Source: an uncultured candidate division Zixibacteria bacterium
Lineage (GTDB): Bacteria; Zixibacteria; MSB-5A5; SM1-73
Length of the DNA stretch: 64,000 bases
Direction: 5' to 3'
Assembly (NCBI GenBank): GCA_903908285.1
Contig: CAIVRH010000039.1
Span: 1-64,000 of the forward strand
Part shown: positions 7,721-16,700 of the stretch, piece by piece
How positions within the stretch are numbered: the stretch's first letter is position 1
How the letters are laid out: every line of letters starts with the position of its first letter
The notes under the pieces: model-generated
Database searches by the model: none
What the model was told of the DNA's origin: nothing
The model's input: only the letters and a program-made list of their open reading frames with translations
Program-made: the position numbers and the translations under genes

Positions 7721-8722
7721 TTAGTAAGAGAATAAATCATAATTAACCAGTAACTCCTTGTTAAAAGGGGTCTTAACTTTGGTGTTCTCCTGGAACGGCT
7801 CCGCATCAAAACCTGCATCCCTCAAATAATCCACAAACTTGGGAAATCCATGCACGGTAAAGACTTTTTGGGGCTGTGCTTTTCTTACATATTCCATCAA
7901 TTCCGGGAAATCCGCATGATCGGAGAGAGGAATAACCTCATCCACCCCGAAGCGGTTTTTAGCACCCCGATCCACTGCCCACCCGGTCAACATAGCTATT
8001 CTTTTCCGAGGAATTTTCTCCACCATTCGGGAACCTTTAAACCAAGGGGGAACAATCAGCACTTTATCTTCCGGATTCCCGGATTTATAGCACTCCCATT
8101 TTTTGAATTCTACCCCGAACTCCTCATATATTTTAGCGATGGGCGAAATAGTTGCGTGAACTGAGAGTCTATATCCTTTGTTGGATAGAATCTTCATCGC
8201 TTCCTGAGCCTTACCCAAGGAGTATGCAAGAAAGACAGGAGTTCCTCCTTTTTTCAGAGTAGATTCGGTGAAATCCACCATTTGAGCGTGCACCTCCCGG
8301 GCCGGGGGAAACACATATCGGGGAAGTCCGAAAGTCGATTCGAGGATAAGGACATCACACTTTTTGATCTCGGCTTTCTTTGCGGTCAGGCTTCCCCGGA
8401 GTTTGAAATCTCCGGTATAGACTATCCTCACTCCATTTTTCTCAAGAAGTATCTGCGCTCCCCCCAGAATATGACCGGAGGGAAAAAGTTTGATTTTCCA
8501 ACCTTCCAATTTTTCGGGACGGTTATACTCCAAGATATGGAACTTGACTTGGCCATAGCGGTGCTCATAGAATTTGGCAGTCTCTTGGGTGCATAAAATT
8601 TCCTTATGTCTGACTGCATGATCGGTGTGGGCGTGGGAGATGAAAGAAAAATCCATCTTTCTTTTGGCATCCAGCCATAACCGGGTGCCATTTATGTGGA
8701 TTCCGTTTTGATATTCGATCAT
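7721..8722 (-). CDS. MBL-fold/beta-CASP nuclease-like protein
   Basis: A 333-residue metallo-beta-lactamase-fold hydrolase. It shows the metal motif H-A-H-T-D-H (about 30-35), then S-G-H-I-L-G-G (about 82), Y-T-G-D-F (about 102), E-S-T-F-G, and near the C-terminus S-D-H-A-D-F followed by T-V-H-G-F. These are the hallmarks of the CPSF/Ysh1-type and ligase-associated exonuclease group (COG1236-like) acting on RNA or DNA ends. No DNA ligase gene is adjacent, so the ligase-associated role is not supported here. It stands alone between the sugar genes and the adenosine-specific kinase gene. Confidence 0.82.
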   Translation of the reverse strand: MIEYQNGIHINGTRLWLDAKRKMDFSFISHAHTDHAVRHKEILCTQETAKFYEHRYGQVKFHILEYNRPEKLEGWKIKLFPSGHILGGAQILLEKNGVRIVYTGDFKLRGSLTAKKAEIKKCDVLILESTFGLPRYVFPPAREVHAQMVDFTESTLKKGGTPVFLAYSLGKAQEAMKILSNKGYRLSVHATISPIAKIYEEFGVEFKKWECYKSGNPEDKVLIVPPWFKGSRMVEKIPRKRIAMLTGWAVDRGAKNRFGVDEVIPLSDHADFPELMEYVRKAQPQKVFTVHGFPKFVDYLRDAGFDAEPFQENTKVKTPFNKELLVNYDLFSY

Positions 8723-8760
8723 CAGAAGTGAACCCTCAAACTCATTATTCCAAGGGAGTC

Positions 8761-8783
8761 GGCGCAGGATAAATTCCTGCGCC
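8761..8783. repeat. palindrome of the GCAGG family
   Basis: GGCGCAGGA, TAAAT, TCCTGCGCC: a perfect 9-bp stem. It is similar in length, loop and core to 3023-3047, suggesting one dispersed REP-like family. Confidence 0.65.
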
Positions 8784-8877
8784 TATGAATATTATTTTCT
8801 TATCAGAGGAGAAGTCGTTCAGCCAACCTCTATGAATCGCTTTTCTTGCTATATCGTCCAACTCAGCGAGGGCAATT

Positions 8878-9360
8878 CTATAGCTTGTACCCGATTTTCC
8901 TTAAAAACTGTTTTCTCTCCTTTACCTCATCCTCGGTTTCCACCCGCTTGGGGATAAAGCCATCCACTACTCCCACAATTCCCCGTCCTTGTTCGGTCTC
9001 GGCAATGATCAATTGGGTGGGATTGGCGGTGGCACAGAAGATGCTGCAAACCTCAGGGCAATTTTTGATGGTATTCAGAATATTAATGGGATAAGCGTTT
9101 TTGATATAGATAATGAAGGTATGACCGGCGCCGATATCGAAAGCGCTCTGAGACGCCAGTTTTTTCAGTTCCGGGTCGTTCCCCTCCGATCTTACCAGGC
9201 ATGGTCCCGAAGCCTCACAAAAAGCCAGCCCAAATTTGATCCCCGGCACAGAACCCACTAATATTTCATACAGATCTTCCGTGGTTTTGATAAAATGGGT
9301 TTGCCCCACGATCATATTGGTTTCTTCCGGCATCGGCACTTTATAAACCCTGAATTCCAT
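8878..9360 (-). CDS. adenosine-specific kinase family protein (DUF355)
   Basis: A 160-residue single-domain cytosolic protein. The opening pattern '[11 protein letters not shown]', followed by '[15 protein letters not shown]' and '[10 protein letters not shown]', is diagnostic of the DUF355/adenosine-specific kinase family (COG1839), which binds adenosine or AMP. Full length for the family. The start has a ribosome site (AGGAGG) just upstream. No partner gene is apparent; the physiological role of the family is poorly defined. Confidence 0.92.
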   Translation of the reverse strand: MEFRVYKVPMPEETNMIVGQTHFIKTTEDLYEILVGSVPGIKFGLAFCEASGPCLVRSEGNDPELKKLASQSAFDIGAGHTFIIYIKNAYPINILNTIKNCPEVCSIFCATANPTQLIIAETEQGRGIVGVVDGFIPKRVETEDEVKERKQFLRKIGYKL

Positions 9361-9872
9361 ATCAGCCTCCTTTAATTATATTAAAATTCACTTGTATAGT
9401 TCATTTTCCACTAATCTTAATTCCCAATGTAAAATTCGAGAGAAGAAAAGCAAGAGAATAAATCCGGATGAAGATCGAAAATGGCTGGCGACCCATTAGA
9501 CACTTTTATTCAGATTAATTGTGGTGTTCAGGTTTCTCGCAAAAAAAAAGGAAAATCGCAGAAGTGAGCTTTTGCAACCCCAAAAACTGTATTTATCGTG
9601 AAGCCAAGACTTCACGGTACTGTTGAAAAAGTATTTTATTGTACCTTTTAGAAAATATGGATAGTCGTAGGGACAGCCCTTGCTTCGCACTGAGTGCGCT
9701 CAGCACTAAGTGTGGCTGTCCTCTTTAGAGTTAGGACAGGGATCCCGCAAAAGCGGGATTTCGCAAGCTCAACAAGCCCTGTCCCTACGAAACACATCCC
9801 GTGGAAATGGGTTTTTCAACACCCCCTTCACGTCTTGGCGAACAGGCTATTATGGTTTGCCTGCGAGAGAGG
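9361..9872. repeat. gene-free stretch with stacked palindromes
   Basis: No gene is supported. Three inverted repeats stand out: CGTGAAG/CTTCACG (9597-9616), GGACAGCC/GGCTGTCC (9671-9721), and a nested one with outer arms GGACAGGG/CCCTGTCC (9734-9784) enclosing ATCCCGC-AAAA-GCGGGAT (9742-9759). They are separated by AT-rich sequence and look like members of dispersed palindromic families. Confidence 0.6.
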
Positions 9873-11036
9873 TTACTTTTTGGCTTTGAATAGAAGGAAT
9901 AGTCCTATGATAGCAAAAATAATATTGGCTATCCAGGCAGCCAAAAGAGGAGGGAGTTTTTCGGAATAACCGAAAGATTGCCCCATGCGGATAAGGGTGT
10001 AATAAACGAACGCAATGAACAAACTGATAGCAAACCCGATGGCCAGTCCCGATCTTTTGGGGTTAGCAGCTATGGGTGCGCCAAAAAGGACGATGATGAA
10101 ATTTACCAGAGGAAACGCTATTTTCAAATTAAGATCGGTGGCTTCTTTTGCCACTATCTGACCGCTTCTTTTCTTTACCTTTACATAATCTGCCAGCTCA
10201 AAATATCCCATTTCGTCGGGTTTCTTTTGTCTTTTAGTCAGGGTTTGGGGGGTTATCTTTAAATCCAGCCGTAATAACTTGTCGAAAGCCTGATATTTCT
10301 CCATTCCCACGTTCGCTTTTTCAGACAGCCGGGCAGCGGTTGAAATAGTATCCGTTGCAGCCGAGTCCGAAGAGATTTTAATTTGTGCAACAGAATCGGA
10401 AAAAACCATCTCCACTCCATTTTCAAAAAGCCAACCGGCTTCCTTCCATACGACTTTTTTAGCCTGGATTTCTTCTTTCAGCCGGTTATTTGCAAATCTC
10501 TGTACCAAAACGTCGGCCCCCATTTTTGCCTTGGTATCATAACTTGCCAGATGAAATATTATACCCCCGCTCCCTTGGACGAATATATCCTGGAGTATCA
10601 AGCCGGCATCCCTTTTTCCTTTTTCGATCTGGACCGTCTTGACGTCCATCATTTTCTGGTAAGTAAAAGGGATGATCGATTCTCCCACCACCAGGGTGAG
10701 AAGGCTTATCCAGAAGGAAAAAATAAACAGGGGTAACAGTATCCGATAAAGGCTGATGCCGGCTGATTTCATGGCGGTCAGCTCATTATGTTTGGCGGAC
10801 TGTCCCAGGGAGAAAAGGCAGGAGAGAAGCATGGCGACAGGTAAAGCCAACACCACGATGTAAGGGGTGTAATAAAGGTAGTATTTGATTATCACAAGAA
10901 GAGTGGTGTGCCGGTCGATGAATTTGTCCAGATTTTCCACCAGATCCACGACCAGAAAAATAATCCAAAAAGCAATCAGGCTAAACAACATCACAAAGAA
11001 GAATTGTTTGATCAGATATTTGTCTAGAATTCTCAT
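9873..11036 (-). CDS. lptG: LPS export permease LptG-like (YjgQ family)
   Basis: A 387-residue inner-membrane permease of the YjgP/YjgQ family. It starts M-R-I-L-D-K-Y-L and has three N-terminal membrane helices (about 10-30, 45-75, 98-120), a periplasmic jellyroll region (about 130-290) and three C-terminal helices (about 295-385). With its partner it forms the membrane part of the Lpt ABC transporter that moves lipopolysaccharide toward the outer membrane. It follows the larger paralogue by 147 bp on the same strand; by the usual F-G order this one is called LptG, but the two cannot be separated surely by sequence alone. The ATPase LptB is not in the window. Confidence 0.85.
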   Translation of the reverse strand: MRILDKYLIKQFFFVMLFSLIAFWIIFLVVDLVENLDKFIDRHTTLLVIIKYYLYYTPYIVVLALPVAMLLSCLFSLGQSAKHNELTAMKSAGISLYRILLPLFIFSFWISLLTLVVGESIIPFTYQKMMDVKTVQIEKGKRDAGLILQDIFVQGSGGIIFHLASYDTKAKMGADVLVQRFANNRLKEEIQAKKVVWKEAGWLFENGVEMVFSDSVAQIKISSDSAATDTISTAARLSEKANVGMEKYQAFDKLLRLDLKITPQTLTKRQKKPDEMGYFELADYVKVKKRSGQIVAKEATDLNLKIAFPLVNFIIVLFGAPIAANPKRSGLAIGFAISLFIAFVYYTLIRMGQSFGYSEKLPPLLAAWIANIIFAIIGLFLLFKAKK

Positions 11037-11115
11037 CTCAGATTATACCCTTGGGCAATCGTACTATCACCCTCTTTAATTTTTTACTCTCTAACTCTTG
11101 AACCCTCGAATCCTT

Positions 11116-11145
11116 TCCGCCAAAGGCGGATCCGCCTTCGGCGGA
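11116..11145. repeat. double TCCGCC palindrome
   Basis: Two adjacent hairpins, TCCGCC-AAA-GGCGGA and TCCGCC-TTC-GGCGGA, flanked by the similar strings CGAATCCTT and GAATCCTTGAACCC. It sits between lptF and lptG. A degenerate relative (GATCCGCC-CACT-GGCGGATT) lies within the coding region near 18409-18430. Confidence 0.7.
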
Positions 11146-11183
11146 GAATCCTTGAACCCTTTACTTAACCTTTCCCTCTCCTA

Positions 11184-12548
11184 TCATGTTATTTCTTTTA
11201 CATTCCTTCGGTACCTTTTGGGAATTAATTTCTCCATCCAATACCAGGAAAGGAACTTGGTTTCCTTGGCGGATTTCACCAATATGTAAATACCGGCCCC
11301 TCCGATCAGGATATTGGCAGACCACATAGCCCAGAAGGCGGAGATATACTGCCGGTCCGCCAGTTCTTCACCCCCGATCAAGAATGCCCAATAAAGGACA
11401 AAGAATCCCAAGCTCAAACCCAATCCCACCGCCACCCCGCCCTTTTTGGCCATGATGCCCAGGGGCGCTCCCACCAGGATAAACACCACGCAGGCAACCG
11501 CCAGAGCGTATTTTTTGTGTACCTCCACCAATAGACTGTTGGCGTACCTTCTTTGGTTTTTAATGTTTTGCTCTTCACCGGAGATCTGATTGAGGATGTT
11601 TTGATTCTCTTTTATCAGGTTCTCCATAGCTTTCTTGGGCTCGACCGGCGGAGCATTTCCGGAATATGCCGGTCGATTTATCTTATCCCAGTTTGACTTA
11701 GTGATTTTGCGGATTTGTTCCTCCGAAGTGATCACGCTGGTGTCGATTTTTCCTACCTCCTCTATCACCTGGCGGGAGTTCTTTTCCCGGTCGGTGCGGT
11801 AATCGGACTGGGAACGAACCAATTTACTCCCGATGTCATGAATGTAGATGATCTGCTTGTCGAAACTCACTTTACGGTACCTTTGAGGCGCTTCTTCGTC
11901 CATCTCGTGGATTTCCCCATTGAAAAGCTGAAAGATCAAAGTGTTTCCATCGGGGGTAAATTCCACATTCCCTTTCTCCGCTATGATGGTTCGAGGGAAG
12001 CGCCGGTTTTCCACATCGTATATGGTCACCCCTTGAATATCCGACGAATGCGGATCGATCTTCTTTATCAGGATATGGTAACCGGGGATTTCATCGATAA
12101 AAACGTTCTCCTTCAGATTCCAGGTGGGGCGTTTTTGGTGAATGTCCGTCATCAACACCCGGGCCCGGTGATTAAGCTCGGGTAAAACCCAATCGTTGAA
12201 ATATGCCATACCCGCAGCCAACAGGATCGAGGCGACCAAAGGAGGCAGAATCAGCCGGTAGAGACTTACCCCGCTGGACCGAAGCGCGGTAATCTCATTA
12301 TCCTGCGACAATCTGCCGAATGCCATCAAAGTGGAGATCAATACCGCCATGGGTACGGCCAGAGCCAGCATCCAAGCCAGGTTAAGTACAAAAACCTGCA
12401 GGATTACGAAAGCATTCAAGCCCTTGCCAATGATCAAGTTCAAAACCTCCAGGATGAAATCCATCACCAAAACGAACATGATCACCGCCAGCCCGAAGAA
12501 GAAAGGCCCGATATGCTCCCGGAAGATATAACGGTATAGAATCTTCAT
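11184..12548 (-). CDS. lptF: LPS export permease LptF-like (YjgP family)
   Basis: A 454-residue YjgP/YjgQ permease starting M-K-I-L-Y-R-Y-I. The layout is three N-terminal helices, a periplasmic beta-jellyroll region, and three C-terminal helices from about residue 355. It is about 70 residues longer than its neighbour because of a charged, coiled insertion at about 255-345 before the last helices. It is the first gene of the lptFG pair, which supplies the two transmembrane subunits of the LPS exporter. The pair implies a lipopolysaccharide-bearing outer membrane in this organism. Confidence 0.87.
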   Translation of the reverse strand: MKILYRYIFREHIGPFFFGLAVIMFVLVMDFILEVLNLIIGKGLNAFVILQVFVLNLAWMLALAVPMAVLISTLMAFGRLSQDNEITALRSSGVSLYRLILPPLVASILLAAGMAYFNDWVLPELNHRARVLMTDIHQKRPTWNLKENVFIDEIPGYHILIKKIDPHSSDIQGVTIYDVENRRFPRTIIAEKGNVEFTPDGNTLIFQLFNGEIHEMDEEAPQRYRKVSFDKQIIYIHDIGSKLVRSQSDYRTDREKNSRQVIEEVGKIDTSVITSEEQIRKITKSNWDKINRPAYSGNAPPVEPKKAMENLIKENQNILNQISGEEQNIKNQRRYANSLLVEVHKKYALAVACVVFILVGAPLGIMAKKGGVAVGLGLSLGFFVLYWAFLIGGEELADRQYISAFWAMWSANILIGGAGIYILVKSAKETKFLSWYWMEKLIPKRYRRNVKEIT

Positions 12549-12913
12549 ATTTTATAAAGCATTAGAAGCTCGTTTATTGGTAGTGAAGCATGCATCGAAA
12601 CTCGAATTTCGGTGATCTTGGTTCGAAAACAAACCCACCATCTGAGTCTTGATCCGGTCATAAAAGCACAGATTTGCGATTCTGGTGAATCTTCGGATTT
12701 GAATCCCTTCCGTAAATTCAGGTTTTGTCAACGATAAACCAGGGTGTTCCGACTCGGTTTGAACCACTTGATTTTTCTCAAACGATAAATATAAGTTCGA
12801 TCCTCCTTCTTCACAAGGATTTTTATCCTTGACTTTGATCGACGGAATACTCTATATTAATAACTCTTTTATTTAGGACAAGTTTGAAAAGAGTTCACCG
12901 GAACCAAGATAAG
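12549..12913. other. divergent intergenic region
   Basis: 365 bp between lptF (minus) and the YhaM-like gene (plus). A short minus frame at 12552-12767 has no recognisable protein character and is left out. The only clear element is the plus-strand promoter at 12829-12858. Confidence 0.4.
12829..12858 (+). promoter_or_regulatory. promoter for the YhaM-like gene
   Basis: TTGACT (12829-12834) and TATATT (12853-12858) are separated by 18 bases. The start of transcription would be near 12865, just ahead of the coding region. Confidence 0.5.
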
Positions 12914-13885
12914 ATGAAAACTCTATTCGTAAAGAATCTCAAGGTTGGCAGCGAGATCACCGAATTCTTCGTGCTCCGCAAAAAGGAATTTAAAGAGACT
13001 TTTGAGGGGCAGAAATTCCTGAAGCTGGAACTGGGGGATAAAACCGGAAGGGTGGACGGAGTGGTTTGGGATAACCCGGAGGAGATTTATAACCAGGCGG
13101 AAGCCGGCGAGATAGTCAAAGTCAAAGGCTGGGTGTCCAGCTATAAGGGGGAGCTTCAGATCAAGGTGGAGAGATTAAAGAAAGCCTCGGAGGGGGAAGC
13201 TGATCCGGCTGATTTTCTCCCTGCGTCCGAAAAGGATTTGGAATCCCTCATCTGTGAATTTAAGGAGATCACTGCCACCATCGAAAATATCCATTTGAGG
13301 AAAATCTTACAACTCATTCTGGATGATCCATCCATTACCCCGGGGCTTAAAGTCGCTCCCGGTGGCAAGCTGTGGCACCACGCTTACGTGGGGGGGCTTT
13401 TGGAGCATACCTTGAAAGTGGCTGATATTTGCGAAAAAGCCGCCGGTTTATACGGTTTGATCAACCGGGATCTGCTCATCACCGGAGCATTGGCACATGA
13501 TCTGGGGAAAATAAGAGCATATTCCAGCAAGGGATTTTTCGATTACACGGACGAAGGGAGGCTGATAGGTCATATTGTTTCCGGGGTCGAGCTGATCGAC
13601 CAAAAACTCGGTATGATAGAAGATTTTCCCCCGGATTTGGCACTCCAGCTTAAGCATCTGATCATCTCCCATCATGGGGAACTGGAATTCGCCTCCCCGG
13701 TGGTTCCTATGACTATCGAAGCTATCGTCCTGCATTATGCGGATGAGATGGATGCCAAGGTGGATGCCTTTGCCCATATCATCAAAACCCAGAAGATCAA
13801 AGGGAAAAGATGGAGTGATTGGGTTCATCTGATAAACAGATACATCTATCTGGGAGATGAAGAGGAGGATAAAGATTTAAATTGA
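12914..13885 (+). CDS. yhaM: YhaM-like 3'-5' exoribonuclease (OB fold + HD domain)
   Basis: About 323 residues. The N-terminal OB-fold nucleic-acid-binding domain (about 5-90, containing 'L-E-L-G-D-K-T-G') is followed by an HD phosphohydrolase domain: H-H-A-Y-V-G-G-L-L-E-H-T and A-H-D-L-G-K at about 155-200, then S-H-H-G further on. This is the YhaM arrangement, a 3'-5' exonuclease on RNA and single-stranded DNA. Two starts are possible: a TTG at 12884 with AGGA five bases before it, or the ATG at 12914 that matches the usual family N-terminus; I chose the ATG. The C-terminus is acidic. Confidence 0.85.
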   Translation: MKTLFVKNLKVGSEITEFFVLRKKEFKETFEGQKFLKLELGDKTGRVDGVVWDNPEEIYNQAEAGEIVKVKGWVSSYKGELQIKVERLKKASEGEADPADFLPASEKDLESLICEFKEITATIENIHLRKILQLILDDPSITPGLKVAPGGKLWHHAYVGGLLEHTLKVADICEKAAGLYGLINRDLLITGALAHDLGKIRAYSSKGFFDYTDEGRLIGHIVSGVELIDQKLGMIEDFPPDLALQLKHLIISHHGELEFASPVVPMTIEAIVLHYADEMDAKVDAFAHIIKTQKIKGKRWSDWVHLINRYIYLGDEEEDKDLN

Positions 13886-13889
13886 ATTC

Positions 13890-13985
13890 AAATTGCAGAA
13901 TACAAAATGCAAAATGAATAATAAAGTTTAGAGTTAAGAGTATAGAGTAAAGAGCAAAGAGTTAAGAGCAATAAGCAGAGCACTC
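13890..13985. repeat. degenerate AGAGTTA-type tandem repeats
   Basis: A run of imperfect units of seven bases (AGAGTTA, AGAGTAT, AGAGTAA, AGAGCAA and similar) covers about 13932-13972 within the spacer upstream of mreB. It contains no gene. Similar low-complexity heptamer runs occur at 26218-26317, 39202-39260 and around 53940 and 54361. Confidence 0.6.
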
Positions 13986-14038
13986 TTTATATGTAGTAAT
14001 GAGTTACCGTGAAAGAAATTGATGTTTTTAAGGATTAT

Positions 14039-14066
14039 TTGCTTTTTTAGTATAAAATAGTATATT
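14039..14066 (+). promoter_or_regulatory. candidate mreB promoter
   Basis: TTGCTT (14039-14044), a 16-base spacer and TATATT (14061-14066). The leader would be only about 16 nt, holding the strong ribosome site GGAGG before the ATG at 14089. Confidence 0.4.
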
Positions 14067-14088
14067 TGGCACATTATTTGGAGGCACG

Positions 14089-15117
14089 ATGGGATTTTTT
14101 AATTTCATCTCCAATGACATCGGCATAGATCTGGGAACCGCCAATACGCTGGTATTCCTTAGAGGTCAGGGGATCGTGTTGAACGAACCTTCGGTGGTGG
14201 CAGTGGAGGTTTCATCCAAAAGGGTATTGGCGGTAGGGAGCGAGGCCAAGGAGATGGTGGGGAGAACCCCGGGTGAGATAAGGGCAATAAGACCGTTAAA
14301 AGACGGAGTGATTGCGGATTTCGAGATAACCGAGAAGCTTCTTTCGGCTTTCATTCGAAGGGTGGTTAAACACAGATATCTGATGAAGCCGCGCATTGTG
14401 GTTTCGGTCCCCTCGGGAATTACCGAAGTGGAGAAAAGAGCGGTGCGCGATTCGGCAGAAAATGCCGGAGCCCGAGAGGTGTTTTTGATCCAGGAACCCA
14501 TGGCCGCTGCCATCGGGGTGGGATTGGCGGTGCATCTTCCTTCGGGAAGCATGGTCATCGATATCGGCGGAGGAACCTCCGAGATCGCGGTCATCGCCTT
14601 GGACGGGATCGTGAACAACATCTCCATCCGTATCGGCGGGGATGAGATGGATGAGGCGCTGATGGTTTATCTGAAAAAGAATTATAATCTCCTGATCGGG
14701 GAAAGAACGGCAGAAGAGGTGAAGATTAAGATCGGCTCGGCTTTTCCGCCCGAAGAGGAAGAGAGCATGGAGATAAAAGGAAGAGACTTGGTGGCAGGCA
14801 TTCCCAAGACCATGAAGATAAGCTCGGCACAAGTAAGGGAAGCGTTGAGTGAACCCTTAGATCGCATCATCGAGGCGGTAAGACAGGCCTTGGAGCAAAC
14901 CCCACCGGAGCTTTCAGCCGACATCCTGGATAAAGGTATTGTGGTAACCGGCGGGGGAGCTTTGATAAAAGGATTAGACAAGAGATTAAGGGAGGAGACC
15001 AATCTCCCGATCAATATAGCTGATGACCCGTTGACATGCGTGGTTAGGGGAACCGGTAAAGTCCTGGAAAATATGGCTGAATTTTCCAAGGTCCTGATCA
15101 AGAGCAGAAGAGATTAA
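14089..15117 (+). CDS. mreB: rod-shape-determining actin homologue MreB
   Basis: A 342-residue actin-fold ATPase that polymerises under the inner membrane and guides lateral cell-wall synthesis. Motifs in order: phosphate-1 'G-I-D-L-G-T-A-N-T' (about 11-19), phosphate-2 'V-I-D-I-G-G-G-T-S-E' (about 155-165), and the adenosine motif 'V-T-G-G-G-A-L-I-K-G' (about 285-295). Length is standard. A strong GGAGG lies five bases before the ATG. No mreC, mreD or rodA follows; a terminator ends the unit, so mreB is transcribed alone here. Confidence 0.97.
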   Translation: MGFFNFISNDIGIDLGTANTLVFLRGQGIVLNEPSVVAVEVSSKRVLAVGSEAKEMVGRTPGEIRAIRPLKDGVIADFEITEKLLSAFIRRVVKHRYLMKPRIVVSVPSGITEVEKRAVRDSAENAGAREVFLIQEPMAAAIGVGLAVHLPSGSMVIDIGGGTSEIAVIALDGIVNNISIRIGGDEMDEALMVYLKKNYNLLIGERTAEEVKIKIGSAFPPEEEESMEIKGRDLVAGIPKTMKISSAQVREALSEPLDRIIEAVRQALEQTPPELSADILDKGIVVTGGGALIKGLDKRLREETNLPINIADDPLTCVVRGTGKVLENMAEFSKVLIKSRRD

Positions 15118-15170
15118 GAGAGAATACGCACGATACGGTCGGAACAACCACACCGATTACGAGGAATTCG

Positions 15171-15206
15171 AGCCAGCGTCCCCAAAACGAGGGAAGCTGG
15201 CTTTTT
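15171..15206 (+). terminator. rho-independent terminator after mreB
   Basis: AGCCAGC (15171-15177) pairs with GCTGGCT (15196-15202), with further pairing of TCCCC and GAGGGA inside, followed by TTTTT. It lies 54 bp after the mreB stop. Confidence 0.8.
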
Positions 15207-15386
15207 ACCGTCATTCTTTTTCAGGTTTCCAGACACGCAAGCTCTGAAGCTATGGGGGGTATTTTCAGGCTGGATAGTTGAGTGACTCTTTAGAACATTT
15301 GCTTGGGCGTATCGAATTTCGAGGTTTTTCGTAATAGCATTAAACCTTATGCCGTGAATTTGAGTCTTTTAAAGTGAAAGAAGAAA

Positions 15387-15944
15387 ATGATCGACCAGGA
15401 CGATTTCCAGCTGGTTAGACGGTTCAAAGAAGGAGAAGAGAAAGCTTTCAATCAGCTGGTTCTTCGCCACCAGAAAAGGATTTATAATTTGATTTACCGG
15501 ATGACCCGAAACCGGGAGGATGCAGCCGATCTCTCCCTGGAGGTGTTCGTGAGGGCATATAAGAGTTTAAAGGATTTCGAAGAAAGATCGAGTTTTTACG
15601 TGTGGATAGCCAAGATAGCGGTAAATTTAAGCTTGAATTTTTTGAAAAGAGAGAAGTTCCGCTCTTTTCTTTCTATTTTCGATATAGAAGAAAGGACAGC
15701 CACTTCGGGTTCAGCAGCAGAAAGTATGGAGAGAGGGGAGTTAAAGTTAGCCATCGACCGCGCCATCCGGAGTCTCCCCACCAGGCAAAGAACCGCTTTT
15801 GTCCTTAAGTATTATCAGGAGATGTCCCATCAAGAGATTGCCGAGGTCATGGAGATAACCGAGGGGGCCTCTAAAGCCAATTACTTTCAGGCGATCCAGA
15901 AACTGCAGAAACTTTTGGTTCAGTACCGGGAAAGGTTAAAATAG
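15387..15944 (+). CDS. ECF-type RNA polymerase sigma factor
   Basis: A 185-residue group 4 sigma factor. Region 2 (about 8-80) has 'L-I-Y-R-M-T-R-N-R-E-D-A-A-D-L' and region 4 (about 120-180) has 'L-P-T-R-Q-R-T-A-F-V-L-K-Y-Y' followed by 'S-H-Q-E-I-A-E-V-M'. The next gene, three bases away, is a membrane-anchored zinc-finger anti-sigma factor, and two Spy/CpxP-like periplasmic proteins follow. The set looks like an envelope-stress regulon in which the sigma factor is released when the periplasmic proteins or membrane signal damage; that role is inferred from context. Confidence 0.93.
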   Translation: MIDQDDFQLVRRFKEGEEKAFNQLVLRHQKRIYNLIYRMTRNREDAADLSLEVFVRAYKSLKDFEERSSFYVWIAKIAVNLSLNFLKREKFRSFLSIFDIEERTATSGSAAESMERGELKLAIDRAIRSLPTRQRTAFVLKYYQEMSHQEIAEVMEITEGASKANYFQAIQKLQKLLVQYRERLK

Positions 15945-15947
15945 TTT

Positions 15948-16583
15948 ATGAAATGCAAAGAGATTCATTTTCTCTTAAATGATTACTTCGAGGGTTCCTT
16001 GCCTGATGAGGATATAACTGGGGTAAGGCAACATCTATCCGAGTGTGAAAGCTGTAGACTTAAACTGAAAGAGATTGAGCTTATTCACAATGTTCTCACC
16101 CAGGACAGTATTCCTCAACCGGAAGAGAACTTCTGGGTAAATTTTCTTCCGGAGTTAAGATCCCGGATCGAGGAGAAAAGGAAACCCAGGAAAATATTGG
16201 TTCCCCAAACCCGGTTGGCGCTGGGATTTTTGTCTATCCTGCTGGTGGCCATCATCAGTTTTCAATTATTCCGCACCGATCAGAGAAAGCTGGCGGAAAT
16301 GAAATCTAACCAGAACGTGGAAATAGCCGTTGCCGATCCCAATCTCTCTTCGTCTGCGGATCAACTGGCGGATGCCCTTTCCGCAGAAAGCACCCAAACC
16401 TCAACCGGCGGAGTAATCCTTTCCGAGGAGGAGAAACGGAATTTGGACTTGACCGGAACTTTATTGGCGGAAGATTATTTGAGCCAGAAAGAGATCGGCT
16501 CCATTTTGGACGAATTAAGTTCTGAGGAATTAAAAAAACTGGAAGAAAATATAAACCAACTTAAGCTTACCAATATATTATGA
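15948..16583 (+). CDS. membrane anti-sigma factor with zinc-finger (ZAS) domain
   Basis: 211 residues. The N-terminal zinc anti-sigma domain carries the H-x3-C-x2-C motif (H-L-S-E-C-E-S-C, about 29-36). A single membrane helix at about 88-106 (L-A-L-G-F-L-S-I-L-L) separates it from a periplasmic C-terminal region of about 100 residues rich in Ser, Glu and Leu. It would hold the adjacent ECF sigma factor inactive at the membrane. The gene starts three bases after the sigma gene, so the pair is coupled. Confidence 0.88.
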   Translation: MKCKEIHFLLNDYFEGSLPDEDITGVRQHLSECESCRLKLKEIELIHNVLTQDSIPQPEENFWVNFLPELRSRIEEKRKPRKILVPQTRLALGFLSILLVAIISFQLFRTDQRKLAEMKSNQNVEIAVADPNLSSSADQLADALSAESTQTSTGGVILSEEEKRNLDLTGTLLAEDYLSQKEIGSILDELSSEELKKLEENINQLKLTNIL

Positions 16584-16700
16584 AGCGGGAGTTTTTTTGA
16601 ATTTGTTCAATCTTATGCTATTTCTATTTTCTCTCCCTGTTCCCTTTATATCGGCGGGGAGGGCAAGACCAAAGAGAAGTGATGAAAGGAGCATTTTACC

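Noticed and set aside
9496-9969. Short ORFs on both strands in the spacer
   Set aside because: They arise from stacked palindromes and low-complexity sequence.
9873-12548. Recent duplication of two permease genes
   Set aside because: LptF and LptG are ancient paralogues normally found as a pair.
12552-12767. 71-codon minus-strand ORF before lptF
   Set aside because: No ribosome site, no protein character, ends just ahead of the lptF region.
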